DNA from: Chloroflexota bacterium
GTDB taxonomy: Bacteria; Chloroflexota; Limnocylindria; Limnocylindrales; Limnocylindraceae
DNA length: 5,939 nt
Direction: 5' to 3'
NCBI GenBank assembly: GCA_016463555.1
Contig: JAEMRB010000044.1
Span: 1 to 5,939, forward strand
Shown: positions 1 to 5,658 of the stretch, one piece after another
How positions within the stretch are numbered: position 1 is the stretch's first letter
How the letters are laid out: the number at the start of each line of letters is the position of its first letter
The notes under the pieces: model-generated
The model's input: only the letters and a program-made list of their open reading frames with translations
Databases searched by the model: none
Told to the model about the DNA's origin: nothing
Made by a program: the position numbers and the translations under genes

Positions 1-8
1 GTTTGCAT
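1..8 (-). CDS. probable start of a further minus-strand gene, cut by the window edge
   Basis: An ATG lies at 8-6 on the minus strand, preceded by AGGAG (18-14) at a spacing of 5 nt. This is the same type of ribosome binding site used by the other genes here. Only ATG, CAA and two bases are visible, so the product cannot be named. By position it could be the missing phoU, or a permease or ATPase partner for the upstream lipoprotein. The 78 nt between the lipoprotein stop and this ATG contain no clear terminator, so cotranscription is possible. A TAGGAT (50-45, minus strand) resembles a -10 element but has no good -35, so a separate promoter is not supported. Confidence 0.4.
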
Positions 9-86
9 ACCGACTCCTACGAGCGGGTTATTGGGCGGAGGCAGATCCTATGGTGTGCGACGTACTAGCGGGGTATCGCCGGGCGT

Positions 87-1175
87 TTACTGAAGCGGCA
101 GCTCGATGCCGCTGGGAGTCCAACCTTCGCCAATCCGATCGATCGACGTCGGGAGATTTGCGATGGCCCGTTCCAAAATCGTCTTGTTCACAGTAACGCC
201 ACTAATTGCCACACGAGAAACGTCTAGGACTCCATTGGGAGCCGGCCAAATCGAGGCATTGAACTGATCGACCGACCAGGCGAGGCTGTCGCCGAATCGA
301 TCCGTCTCACCACCCTGCTCAAAGACTGCCGCGCAATCACTTGGTTGGTCTCGGCAGAAGGCGAGCCCGTCTGTCAGCCCAATCAGGATCAGCGCGGCGG
401 CGATGTTGAGATCCTCTACTGCCAGGGCTGTCTGGTCCATCCAGATCCCCAGCCCATGAATGCCCGACGTTTCGCCAAGGTCAATCACGTTGATGCCATC
501 GGGCCCAGTAGGGAGCCCAGACTCAAGGGAGATGAACTCTTGCGCGCGTGCGAGACCGTCGTACCGCGTCAGGAAGGCTGCAGCATAGGTGCCATCAAAG
601 AGCGGGGTGAGGTCGAGGGGGATAGAGGAATCTGCTGGGAATTCAGCGGTCACGTTCTCCGCACCTTCACGCGCGAGCAAGGCCAAGAGGGGGGCTTCGT
701 CGCCAATCATCCCCTGTACCAGGATCGTCGTTCCGCTTAGGTCCGCCGCGGTGGCCGCCCCTGCGACGGGGGTGACGAGCACCATTGAGGTCGTCTGCTG
801 AAGGTTCGCAATCATGACCAGTGACTCGCGCGCAGTTGCAGATGCGAGCACGGCGTCGGGCGTTGCGATGTAGAGCTGGAGTCGTGATTCTGATGCGATG
901 AGTGGGAAGGGGGCCTCCCCCGCGGTTGGGGCGATCTGGTTGAGCGTAATTCCGGCTGCGGCAACCGCTTCGGATGCTGCGGCATATGCCAGCGGGGCGG
1001 TCAGCACATCTGGGGCGCCTGGAAGGTGCACCGTCACCGAGATCTCTTTGGAGGGACGCAGTTCACCACCGATTGACGACGCGGTCGGCTCAACGCTCCC
1101 GCCTACAGGCGGTCGGCAGGCGACGACGATCAGCGCGATAGAGAGGATTGAGGCGAGGCTGCGCCGCTTGGTCAC
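87..1175 (-). CDS. ABC-type substrate-binding lipoprotein, NMT1/THI5-like, coupled to pstB
   Basis: 362 residues, predicted to be a lipid-anchored solute-binding protein outside the cytoplasmic membrane. Residues 1-19 form a signal peptide (MTKRR, then a hydrophobic stretch) ending in a lipobox VVA-C, so C20 would be the lipidated residue. Residues 45-130 read like the first lobe of NMT1/THI5-type binding proteins. A TAADLSGTTILVQG segment (142-155) resembles the usual 'dLkGktvgv' turn, and the C-terminal part has W300...N306...IWPAPNG (309-315), resembling the 'W..N..iWp..G' region of that family. C274 and C281 could pair. The start is GTG at 1175, overlapping the pstB stop as GTGA, with AGGGA 8 nt upstream, so it should be translationally coupled to pstB. 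The ligand is unknown. It could be a second binding protein for a phosphorus compound, or the first gene of another importer continuing off the left edge. Family assignment is from pattern recognition only. Confidence 0.75.
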   Translation of the reverse strand: MTKRRSLASILSIALIVVACRPPVGGSVEPTASSIGGELRPSKEISVTVHLPGAPDVLTAPLAYAAASEAVAAAGITLNQIAPTAGEAPFPLIASESRLQLYIATPDAVLASATARESLVMIANLQQTTSMVLVTPVAGAATAADLSGTTILVQGMIGDEAPLLALLAREGAENVTAEFPADSSIPLDLTPLFDGTYAAAFLTRYDGLARAQEFISLESGLPTGPDGINVIDLGETSGIHGLGIWMDQTALAVEDLNIAAALILIGLTDGLAFCRDQPSDCAAVFEQGGETDRFGDSLAWSVDQFNASIWPAPNGVLDVSRVAISGVTVNKTILERAIANLPTSIDRIGEGWTPSGIELPLQ

Positions 1176-2062
1176 CCGAATCGTCCCTGAATGTACCCTT
1201 CGGTCAGCGCCTGCTTCGGATTGGTGAACATCTCGGCCGTTGGGCCCGTCTCCACCAAGTAGCCGGCACGATCGTCATCCATTGAGAAGAAGGCCGTCTC
1301 GTCGGAGACACGCGAAGCCTGCTGCATGTTGTGGGTCACGATCACAATCGTGTACTCCGCAGCCAGATCTCGAATGAGCTCCTCGATCTTGAGGGTCGCT
1401 ACTGGGTCGAGGGCTGAGCACGGCTCATCCATCAACACCACGCGCGGCTTCACGGCAATCGTTCGGGCGATGCAGAGTCGCTGCTGCTGCCCACCCGAGA
1501 GCGACGTGCCCGGCTGGTTGAGCTTGTCCTTGACCTCGTCCCAGAGCGCAGCGCGTCGGAGGGAGTCTTCGACGATCCCTGCAATTTCGCTCTTTGACGT
1601 TCCGCCCGTCAGGCGGAGGCCGCTCGAGACGTTCTCGCTGATGGACATCGTTGGGAACGGGTTCGGCTTCTGGAAGACCATGCCGACGACGCGGCGTGCG
1701 CGCACTGGATCCACGTCAGAGCTATACAGATCAACACCGTCGAGTGAGATGGAGCCAGAGACTGTTGCCCCTGGGAGCGTCTCATGCATGCGGTTGATCG
1801 TACGGATCAGCGTGGACTTGCCGCAGCCGGATGGGCCGATGAGCGCAGTCACACTCTTCGGTCGCACCGCCAGCGTGACATCCTTGACGGCTCGGAATGC
1901 ACCGTAGCGCGCCGAGACGTTGTCCAGCGTAAGGCGACCACTATCGCTCTCGCTAGCCGAAGCGCGCTGCGCAGCTTGCGCTGCTGGGCGAGCCGCAGCC
2001 TGGGCGAGTTCGTCCTTAGCACCTGTCGCTGAGTTCTCAGTCTTGCGCTTCTCTGTTGCCAT
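1172..2062 (-). CDS. pstB: phosphate ABC transporter ATP-binding protein PstB
   Basis: 296 residues; the cytoplasmic ATPase that drives phosphate import through PstC/PstA. All ABC motifs are intact: Walker A GPSGCGKST (76-84), Q-loop FQKPNPFP (130-137, Q131), signature LSGGQQQR (188-195), Walker B VVLMDEP (208-214), D-loop SALD (216-219) and switch histidine H244 in THNMQQA. PNPFP after the Q-loop and the C-terminal YIQGRFG are typical of PstB rather than other ABC ATPases. The protein is longer than usual because of about 42 extra N-terminal residues, charged and then rich in Ala, Gln and Ser, before the first core strand (RLTLDNVSARYG, 43-54). The long start is supported by AAGGAGG 7 nt before the ATG, and no in-frame start suits the core domain. 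The gene sits 12 nt after pstA and overlaps the following lipoprotein gene by 4 nt. Confidence 0.97.
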   Translation of the reverse strand: MATEKRKTENSATGAKDELAQAAARPAAQAAQRASASESDSGRLTLDNVSARYGAFRAVKDVTLAVRPKSVTALIGPSGCGKSTLIRTINRMHETLPGATVSGSISLDGVDLYSSDVDPVRARRVVGMVFQKPNPFPTMSISENVSSGLRLTGGTSKSEIAGIVEDSLRRAALWDEVKDKLNQPGTSLSGGQQQRLCIARTIAVKPRVVLMDEPCSALDPVATLKIEELIRDLAAEYTIVIVTHNMQQASRVSDETAFFSMDDDRAGYLVETGPTAEMFTNPKQALTEGYIQGRFG

Positions 2063-2069
2063 TCTGTCT

Positions 2070-2076
2070 CCTCCTT
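2070..2076 (-). promoter_or_regulatory. strong Shine-Dalgarno of pstB fused to the pstA stop codon
   Basis: On the minus strand AAGGAGG runs 2076-2070, 7 nt before the pstB ATG. Its first two A bases are also the last two bases of the pstA TAA stop (2077-2075). Ribosomes finishing pstA therefore stop on the pstB initiation site, which suits coupled translation of permease and ATPase. The site also fixes the long N-terminus of PstB. Confidence 0.85.
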
Positions 2077-2950
2077 ACGCTGTTCTGCTGTTGACTGTTC
2101 GGCCACGAACGAGCACGTTGATTGTGAGTGCGATGACCATCAAGATCAGCGCCGTTGCCCATGCCTGCCCAATCAGAAGGTCGCCTGCGGCATTGGAGTA
2201 CTGGTAGATCACGATCGGCATGGCATTCATGGTGGTGCTGAAGTCGAGCCAGTTCTCGGCGTTCGTGCCACGAGCTGTCATGAGTAGTGGCGCCGTTTCG
2301 CCAAGGGCGCGACTGAACGCCAAGATCACACCAGTGAGAATACCAGGCAGGGCCGTACGCACGCTAACGAAGAGGGCCGTCTTCCACACTGGCACACCAA
2401 GCGCCAGCGAGGCTTCACGAATTGCCTGCGGCACCAGGCGCAGCACCTCCTGGGTGGAGCGCATCATGATCGGCAGCGTGAGAATGGAGAGTGCAGCAAC
2501 GGCCGCCCACCCTGAGAAGCCCAGCACCGGCACCAAAATCAAATAGGCGAATACACCCGCAACGATGCTTGGAACTCCGAGCATCACGTCGATCACGGTC
2601 TCGCCGGTGGCAACAACTCGGGGTGAGGCAAACTCGGAGAGATACACCCCGCCCGCGATGCCAATTGGCCCACTAATGAGCACGGTCAGCCCACTCAGCT
2701 GCAGTGAACCAACAATTGCGTTGAGCACACCAGGCTCTTTGTCGAGCGGATTATTGAAGAAGAACGTTGGCACGAGGTACGGCGCCGCTTTCAAGATGAC
2801 AAAGAGGATGAGCGCGATGAGGGGGAGGATGGCCAAGAAGGCGGAGACACCCACAATTACGCGCATCCCCCCGTTGATACGCTGTCGCGCACGTTCGCCA
2901 GACGTTGGCTGGGTCAGGAGCTTCGCAATGGATGCGACAGGAGTGCTCAT
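2075..2950 (-). CDS. pstA: phosphate ABC transporter permease PstA
   Basis: 291 residues; one of the two integral membrane subunits forming the phosphate channel with PstC. After a roughly 30-residue cytoplasmic N-terminus there is a first membrane helix (about 31-53), then the conserved block from NAIVGSLQLSGLTVLIS to GVYLSEFAS (78-108), helices near 124-144 and 147-167, and a last helix near 263-282, giving about six in total. GVPSIVAGV (125-133) and GETAPLL (217-223) are PstA hallmarks. The EAA loop that contacts the ATPase starts at E179 (EASLALGVPVWKT) and ends near G207. Start ATG at 2950 overlaps the pstC stop as ATGA, with GGAGG 6 nt upstream. Length and motifs are normal for the family. 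Confidence 0.96.
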   Translation of the reverse strand: MSTPVASIAKLLTQPTSGERARQRINGGMRVIVGVSAFLAILPLIALILFVILKAAPYLVPTFFFNNPLDKEPGVLNAIVGSLQLSGLTVLISGPIGIAGGVYLSEFASPRVVATGETVIDVMLGVPSIVAGVFAYLILVPVLGFSGWAAVAALSILTLPIMMRSTQEVLRLVPQAIREASLALGVPVWKTALFVSVRTALPGILTGVILAFSRALGETAPLLMTARGTNAENWLDFSTTMNAMPIVIYQYSNAAGDLLIGQAWATALILMVIALTINVLVRGRTVNSRTA

Positions 2951-3930
2951 GCTCGCCCTCCGGTCACGGCGAACCGACGCACCAGCACGCGCACCACAAG
3001 GCTAATCACTGTCGTGAGAAGGAAGAGTGAGAGGCCGAGGGCGGCCATGGCGCCAATCGCGATCTCGCCCGATGCCTCTCCAATATTGGAGGCGATCTTG
3101 CTGGCAACCGTTTGGCCGGGCTGGAAGAGCGACGATGGGACGCCTTCCGCGTTGCCGATCACCATGGTGACGGCGATCGTTTCGCCAATCGCGCGGCCGA
3201 GGGCGAGCAGCACGCCGCCAATGAGGCCGATCCTTGCCGTTGGGAGGATCACATCGCGGATGACTTCCCACTTGGTCGCACCCATGCCGATGTACCCCTC
3301 ACGGAGAGAGATCGGTACGGAGCGAATGAATTCTCTGCTGACGGCCACCACCATCGGGAGGATCATGATCGCCAAGAGAAAGCCGGCGCGAAAGACGCTA
3401 TCTGCGGCAGGCGATTCTGGATCTTCTGAGAGGAAGGGGAGAAATCGACCGAAAGAGGATGCGATCCACCATTCAATGGTGTCTCTGAGGCGATTTGAAA
3501 GGTCGCCTGCCGCCCAGAGCCCGAAGACCACCGATGGGATGGCGGCGATCAGCTCCACGATGAATGTGAGCGGCGCAGCGAGTCGAGGTGGGGCAAATTC
3601 TACGAGGAAGATCGCGGCGAGGATGCCAATCGGCGCCGCAAAAAGCACCGCAATGAGACTCGTGGCGACAGTTCCAAAGAGCGCGCCGGATGCGCCATAG
3701 AGCGCGTCTACGATCTGACCGCTCTCATCGATTGTGCCCGTGGACCAGGTTGAGCTGGTCAAGAAATCGATGGGGCTCTGAATGGTCCAGAGTGGGTTGC
3801 TGTAACCGACAAACGCGACGACAAGACCAGTAAGGACGACAAAGAGAATCAGAACGCCAGTGCCGGTAATTCGACGGAAGAGGGTGTCAGCAGACATCCC
3901 TCCCGCTCGTCGCAACTCCATTCCCGCCAT
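2947..3930 (-). CDS. pstC: phosphate ABC transporter permease PstC
   Basis: 327 residues; the other membrane subunit of the phosphate importer. The first helix is near residues 24-44. The ABC permease core begins near FGTVATSLIAVLFAAPIGI (85-103) and continues through the PstC-typical FLVEFAPPRLA (108-118) and AAIPSVVFGLWA (129-140). LAIMILPMVV (186-195) precedes the EAA loop REGYIGMGATKWEVI (210-224), and GRAIGETIAVTMVIGN (245-260) is a strong PstC signature. The final helix is near 291-318. The ATG at 3930 was chosen because AAGGGAG (3942-3936) lies 5 nt upstream; the in-frame ATGs at codons 4 and 12 are too close to other purine runs. It follows pstS by 122 nt containing two hairpins and overlaps pstA by 4 nt. 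Confidence 0.96.
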   Translation of the reverse strand: MAGMELRRAGGMSADTLFRRITGTGVLILFVVLTGLVVAFVGYSNPLWTIQSPIDFLTSSTWSTGTIDESGQIVDALYGASGALFGTVATSLIAVLFAAPIGILAAIFLVEFAPPRLAAPLTFIVELIAAIPSVVFGLWAAGDLSNRLRDTIEWWIASSFGRFLPFLSEDPESPAADSVFRAGFLLAIMILPMVVAVSREFIRSVPISLREGYIGMGATKWEVIRDVILPTARIGLIGGVLLALGRAIGETIAVTMVIGNAEGVPSSLFQPGQTVASKIASNIGEASGEIAIGAMAALGLSLFLLTTVISLVVRVLVRRFAVTGGRA

Positions 3931-3951
3931 GCCAACTCCCTTCTCAGGCCT

Positions 3952-3973
3952 ATCCGTATCGAAGATAACGGAT
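3952..3973 (-). other. small hairpin in the pstC leader
   Basis: ATCCGTATC (3952-3960) pairs with GATAACGGAT (3964-3973): nine base pairs, one bulged A and a 3-nt loop. In the minus-strand transcript it lies between the strong post-pstS hairpin and the pstC Shine-Dalgarno (3942-3936). It could stabilise the 5' end of a processed pstCAB mRNA or influence pstC translation. There is no U-tract after it, so it is not a terminator. The function is inference. Confidence 0.5.
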
Positions 3974-3988
3974 TTGTTCAGTAGATAA

Positions 3989-4023
3989 CTGGAGGGGCGG
4001 GCGACGATCGCCCACCCCTCCAG
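3989..4023 (-). terminator. strong hairpin after pstS, probable partial terminator or mRNA-stabilising stem
   Basis: Positions 3989-4004 and 4008-4023 form a 16-bp stem with a 3-nt loop, about 30 nt after the pstS stop. On the plus strand one position is a C-A mismatch (3998/4014), but in minus-strand RNA it becomes a G-U pair, so the stem is continuous only in the pst transcript. It is very GC-rich. The following bases (TTATCTACTG on the minus strand) make only a weak U-tract, suggesting leaky termination or protection of upstream pstS mRNA from 3' decay. Either would give more PstS than PstCAB, a common arrangement for binding-protein importers. Confidence 0.8.
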
Positions 4024-4052
4024 ACGCCCGCTCTACGCAGGCTTGTTCGAAC

Positions 4053-5480
4053 TTATGGCCAGACGGCGGTCCCGTCCCACTTGATGGTCTTCAGCTGCGC
4101 AATCGCCGTGGTCTTCACGGAGCTTGGCAGTGAAATGAATCCTGGTGCAAGGTACGTCGAGGTCTGACCCGAGGTCAGAGCCCAGTTCAAGAAGGCCACG
4201 AGGCCCTGTACCTGACCCTTGCCAACACCTGTGCTCGTCGCAGGGACGAAGTTGGTGTAAAGCATCAGCCACGAGTACCCAACGATTGGGTACGACGAGG
4301 TCCCCGTTGCGAAGACTGGCTGAATGTAGCTAACGGTTGGATTGATTGGATCCTGACCGGCTACGGCTGCGGCCGCAGTCAGTGCCGCCACCGCACCTGC
4401 GGAGGTTGGCTTCAGGTAATTGAACTTGTTCTTGTTCGTGCCGCTCGTGAACTTGCTCTTTGTCTCAATTGCGGCTGACGACAACACATACTTAGTAGCG
4501 TACGAGCTCTCAACGTAGGAGATTGAGTTCGCCGTGCTCTTCACGTACGGAGCGATGCCGCCGTTGCCACTCTTGCCGACAATCGCTGTCGCGCCAAGGG
4601 CAGTTCGCATTGCGGCGAAGTACGTCCCTGGCTGCACCTTCGTTGGAACAAAGTCGGTTGCCGACGCTGGAGCATCATTGAAGTTTGCTTCGGTGTTCGA
4701 CGTGAATGCGCTGTGCATTCCGCACTGGTTCTGTGCTGCGGTTGCAGACTTACCAAGGTACGAGGTGAAGATGAAGGTTGTGCCTGAGCTATCGCTGCGG
4801 CCGACAACCTTGATATCGCTCGATGGCAGGTTCGTAACAAGTGGGTTCAGCGCCTTGATTGCGGCGTTGTTCCACTTCTTGATCTGGCCGGAATAGATTC
4901 CGCAGATCGTTTCGCCGTTCAGCCGAAGCGTGGCGGCGGTCGTCGTGGTCGAGGTTGCCGAGATCTTCTGCTTGAGACCTGGGAGGTTGTAGACCACGGC
5001 AATTGGCCCTGCAGCTGCTGGGATCACCGTGTAGTCAGTGCCAATGTTCGTTACGGCCTCGATCGCGGTCCTCGTTGCCGTCGTGAGGACGCCGTCGGTG
5101 CCCGAGAACATCTGCGTTGCGGTCATGCGATTTGCGCCGTAGAAGTTGCTCTCACCGGTGCCTGAGCCACCGCCCGAGTAGCCAAGGATAAGGCCGTCGG
5201 CGTCAGAGGCGTGGAAGAAGTCATACCCGGTGCAGGTGTCCGAGCTGGACGTGTTGCAGAGTGGATTCTCATCGGTGAATGAGGTGAACCAGCTCTTGTA
5301 CTGCTCCCATGGGAAGGTAGCGCCAGATCCTTCGATCTTGCCTTCCGTGTCGGAGCCGGATGGGTTGTTACCCGCGTTGGCGTCGATGGTTGGTGCTGTG
5401 CCGTTCGCGACACCGCTGAACATGACCGAGAGGGTCAGTGCTGCGGTAACGGCGAACTTGAAGCGAGACTTGTGCTTCAC
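4053..5480 (-). CDS. pstS: phosphate ABC transporter substrate-binding protein PstS
   Basis: 475 residues from the GTG at 5480; captures phosphate outside the cytoplasmic membrane and delivers it to PstCA. Numbered from this start, a basic, hydrophobic signal peptide (MKHKSRFKF, then about 18 apolar residues) ends near residues 25-30 and has no lipobox cysteine, so the protein appears secreted or periplasmic rather than lipid-anchored. PstS hallmarks in order: GSGATFP (51-57), SGGGSGTG (102-109), an 'IYSGQIKKWNN' segment (195-205), RSDSSGTTF (228-236) with the phosphate-contacting R-D-SGTT residues, GKSGNGGIAPYVK (302-314), YPIVGYSWLML (397-407) and VAFLNWALTSGQ (428-439). It is much longer than E. 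coli PstS, with extra segments near 70-90, a Thr-rich stretch near 175-182, and 330-380. C75 and C83 may form a disulfide. A longer reading from TTG at 5486 is less likely because the Shine-Dalgarno abuts it. Confidence 0.95.
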   Translation of the reverse strand: MKHKSRFKFAVTAALTLSVMFSGVANGTAPTIDANAGNNPSGSDTEGKIEGSGATFPWEQYKSWFTSFTDENPLCNTSSSDTCTGYDFFHASDADGLILGYSGGGSGTGESNFYGANRMTATQMFSGTDGVLTTATRTAIEAVTNIGTDYTVIPAAAGPIAVVYNLPGLKQKISATSTTTTAATLRLNGETICGIYSGQIKKWNNAAIKALNPLVTNLPSSDIKVVGRSDSSGTTFIFTSYLGKSATAAQNQCGMHSAFTSNTEANFNDAPASATDFVPTKVQPGTYFAAMRTALGATAIVGKSGNGGIAPYVKSTANSISYVESSYATKYVLSSAAIETKSKFTSGTNKNKFNYLKPTSAGAVAALTAAAAVAGQDPINPTVSYIQPVFATGTSSYPIVGYSWLMLYTNFVPATSTGVGKGQVQGLVAFLNWALTSGQTSTYLAPGFISLPSSVKTTAIAQLKTIKWDGTAVWP

Positions 5481-5486
5481 GTTCAA

Positions 5487-5492
5487 CTCCTT
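5487..5492 (-). promoter_or_regulatory. Shine-Dalgarno that decides the pstS start
   Basis: AAGGAG (5492-5487, minus strand) directly touches the in-frame TTG at 5486 (spacing 0) but lies 6 nt before the in-frame GTG at 5480. Normal spacing therefore points to GTG as the start, shortening the protein by two residues and giving MKHKSR as its N-terminus. Confidence 0.85.
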
Positions 5493-5503
5493 GGTTACTC
5501 AAT

Positions 5504-5518
5504 GTGGCTGGGCGCCAC
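5504..5518 (-). other. small hairpin in the pstS leader
   Basis: GTGGC (5504-5508) pairs with GCCAC (5514-5518) across a 5-nt loop. It lies just upstream of the pstS Shine-Dalgarno in the probable 5' untranslated region. It is short and could be chance in GC-rich sequence; a role in translation control or mRNA stability is only a possibility. Confidence 0.3.
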
Positions 5519-5523
5519 GCACC

Positions 5524-5539
5524 CGCCGATTACTCGGCG
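5524..5539 (-). other. pstS leader hairpin with a GUAA (GNRA-type) tetraloop
   Basis: CGCCGA (5524-5529) and TCGGCG (5534-5539) form a perfect 6-bp stem. In minus-strand RNA the loop reads GUAA, a stable GNRA tetraloop; the plus-strand loop (TTAC) is not of that class. It probably sits near the 5' end of the pstS mRNA and could protect it. The stem alone is weak evidence. Confidence 0.4.
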
Positions 5540-5561
5540 CGTAGCAATCCTCTACCCCCGT

Positions 5562-5600
5562 CGTCAACGCTTCGTAATCAACTGGTTACCGTTCTGTTAA
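5562..5600 (-). promoter_or_regulatory. candidate Pho box of four half-sites upstream of pstS
   Basis: Reading toward pstS, four hexamers occur exactly every 11 bp: TTAACA (5600-5595), GTAACC (5589-5584), ATTACG (5578-5573) and TTGACG (5567-5562). All four share T at position 2 and AC at positions 4-5. Tandem half-sites with an 11-bp period are the known binding pattern of PhoB/PhoP response regulators, and TTAACA resembles the Bacillus PhoP half-site. The last hexamer also resembles a -35 element, as expected where the activator overlaps it. A convincing -10 was not found; GAGGAT (5552-5547) is the best weak candidate. Spacing and location are seen; regulation by phosphate starvation is inferred. 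Confidence 0.6.
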
Positions 5601-5622
5601 TTCTGCGGTGAGTTGTCCACAA

Positions 5623-5651
5623 ATGACGATTGTTACGGGATCGGCTACTAT
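5623..5651 (+). promoter_or_regulatory. promoter of the thymidine kinase gene, leaderless type
   Basis: ATGACG (5623-5628, four of six matches to TTGACA) and TACTAT (5646-5651, TANNNT-type -10) are separated by exactly 17 bp. A start point 7-8 nt after the -10 would fall at 5658-5659, on or next to the ATG at 5659. No Shine-Dalgarno is present between the -10 and the ATG, which agrees with a leaderless mRNA. The -35 lies 23 bp from the edge of the candidate Pho box. Confidence 0.65.
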
Positions 5652-5658
5652 CTCGCCC

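Noticed and set aside
60..86. Possible terminator after the lipoprotein gene
   Set aside because: GC-rich bases are present, but no stem longer than a few pairs and no T-tract on the minus strand.
1326..1907. A 193-codon plus-strand open frame antisense to pstB
   Set aside because: No recognisable motifs, Arg/Ser-rich composition, and the opposite strand encodes all the ABC ATPase motifs.
3014..3700. A 228-codon plus-strand open frame
   Set aside because: It lies wholly antisense to pstC, whose motifs are unmistakable. The translated product is low-complexity (Arg, Pro, Ala, Ser) with no recognisable domain; it is a shadow of GC-rich codon use.
4534..4896. A 120-codon plus-strand open frame antisense to pstS
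   Set aside because: Overlaps conserved PstS segments and shows no ribosome binding site or family resemblance.
5492..5498. Second copy of GTAACCA (minus strand) near the pstS Shine-Dalgarno, matching the one at 5583-5589
   Set aside because: It is 91 bp away, not in 11-bp phase with the array, and downstream of the probable start point; likely chance.
5574..5589. GTAA...TTAC inverted repeat as an alternative operator
   Set aside because: Only four bases per arm; the 11-bp direct-repeat reading explains the same bases better.
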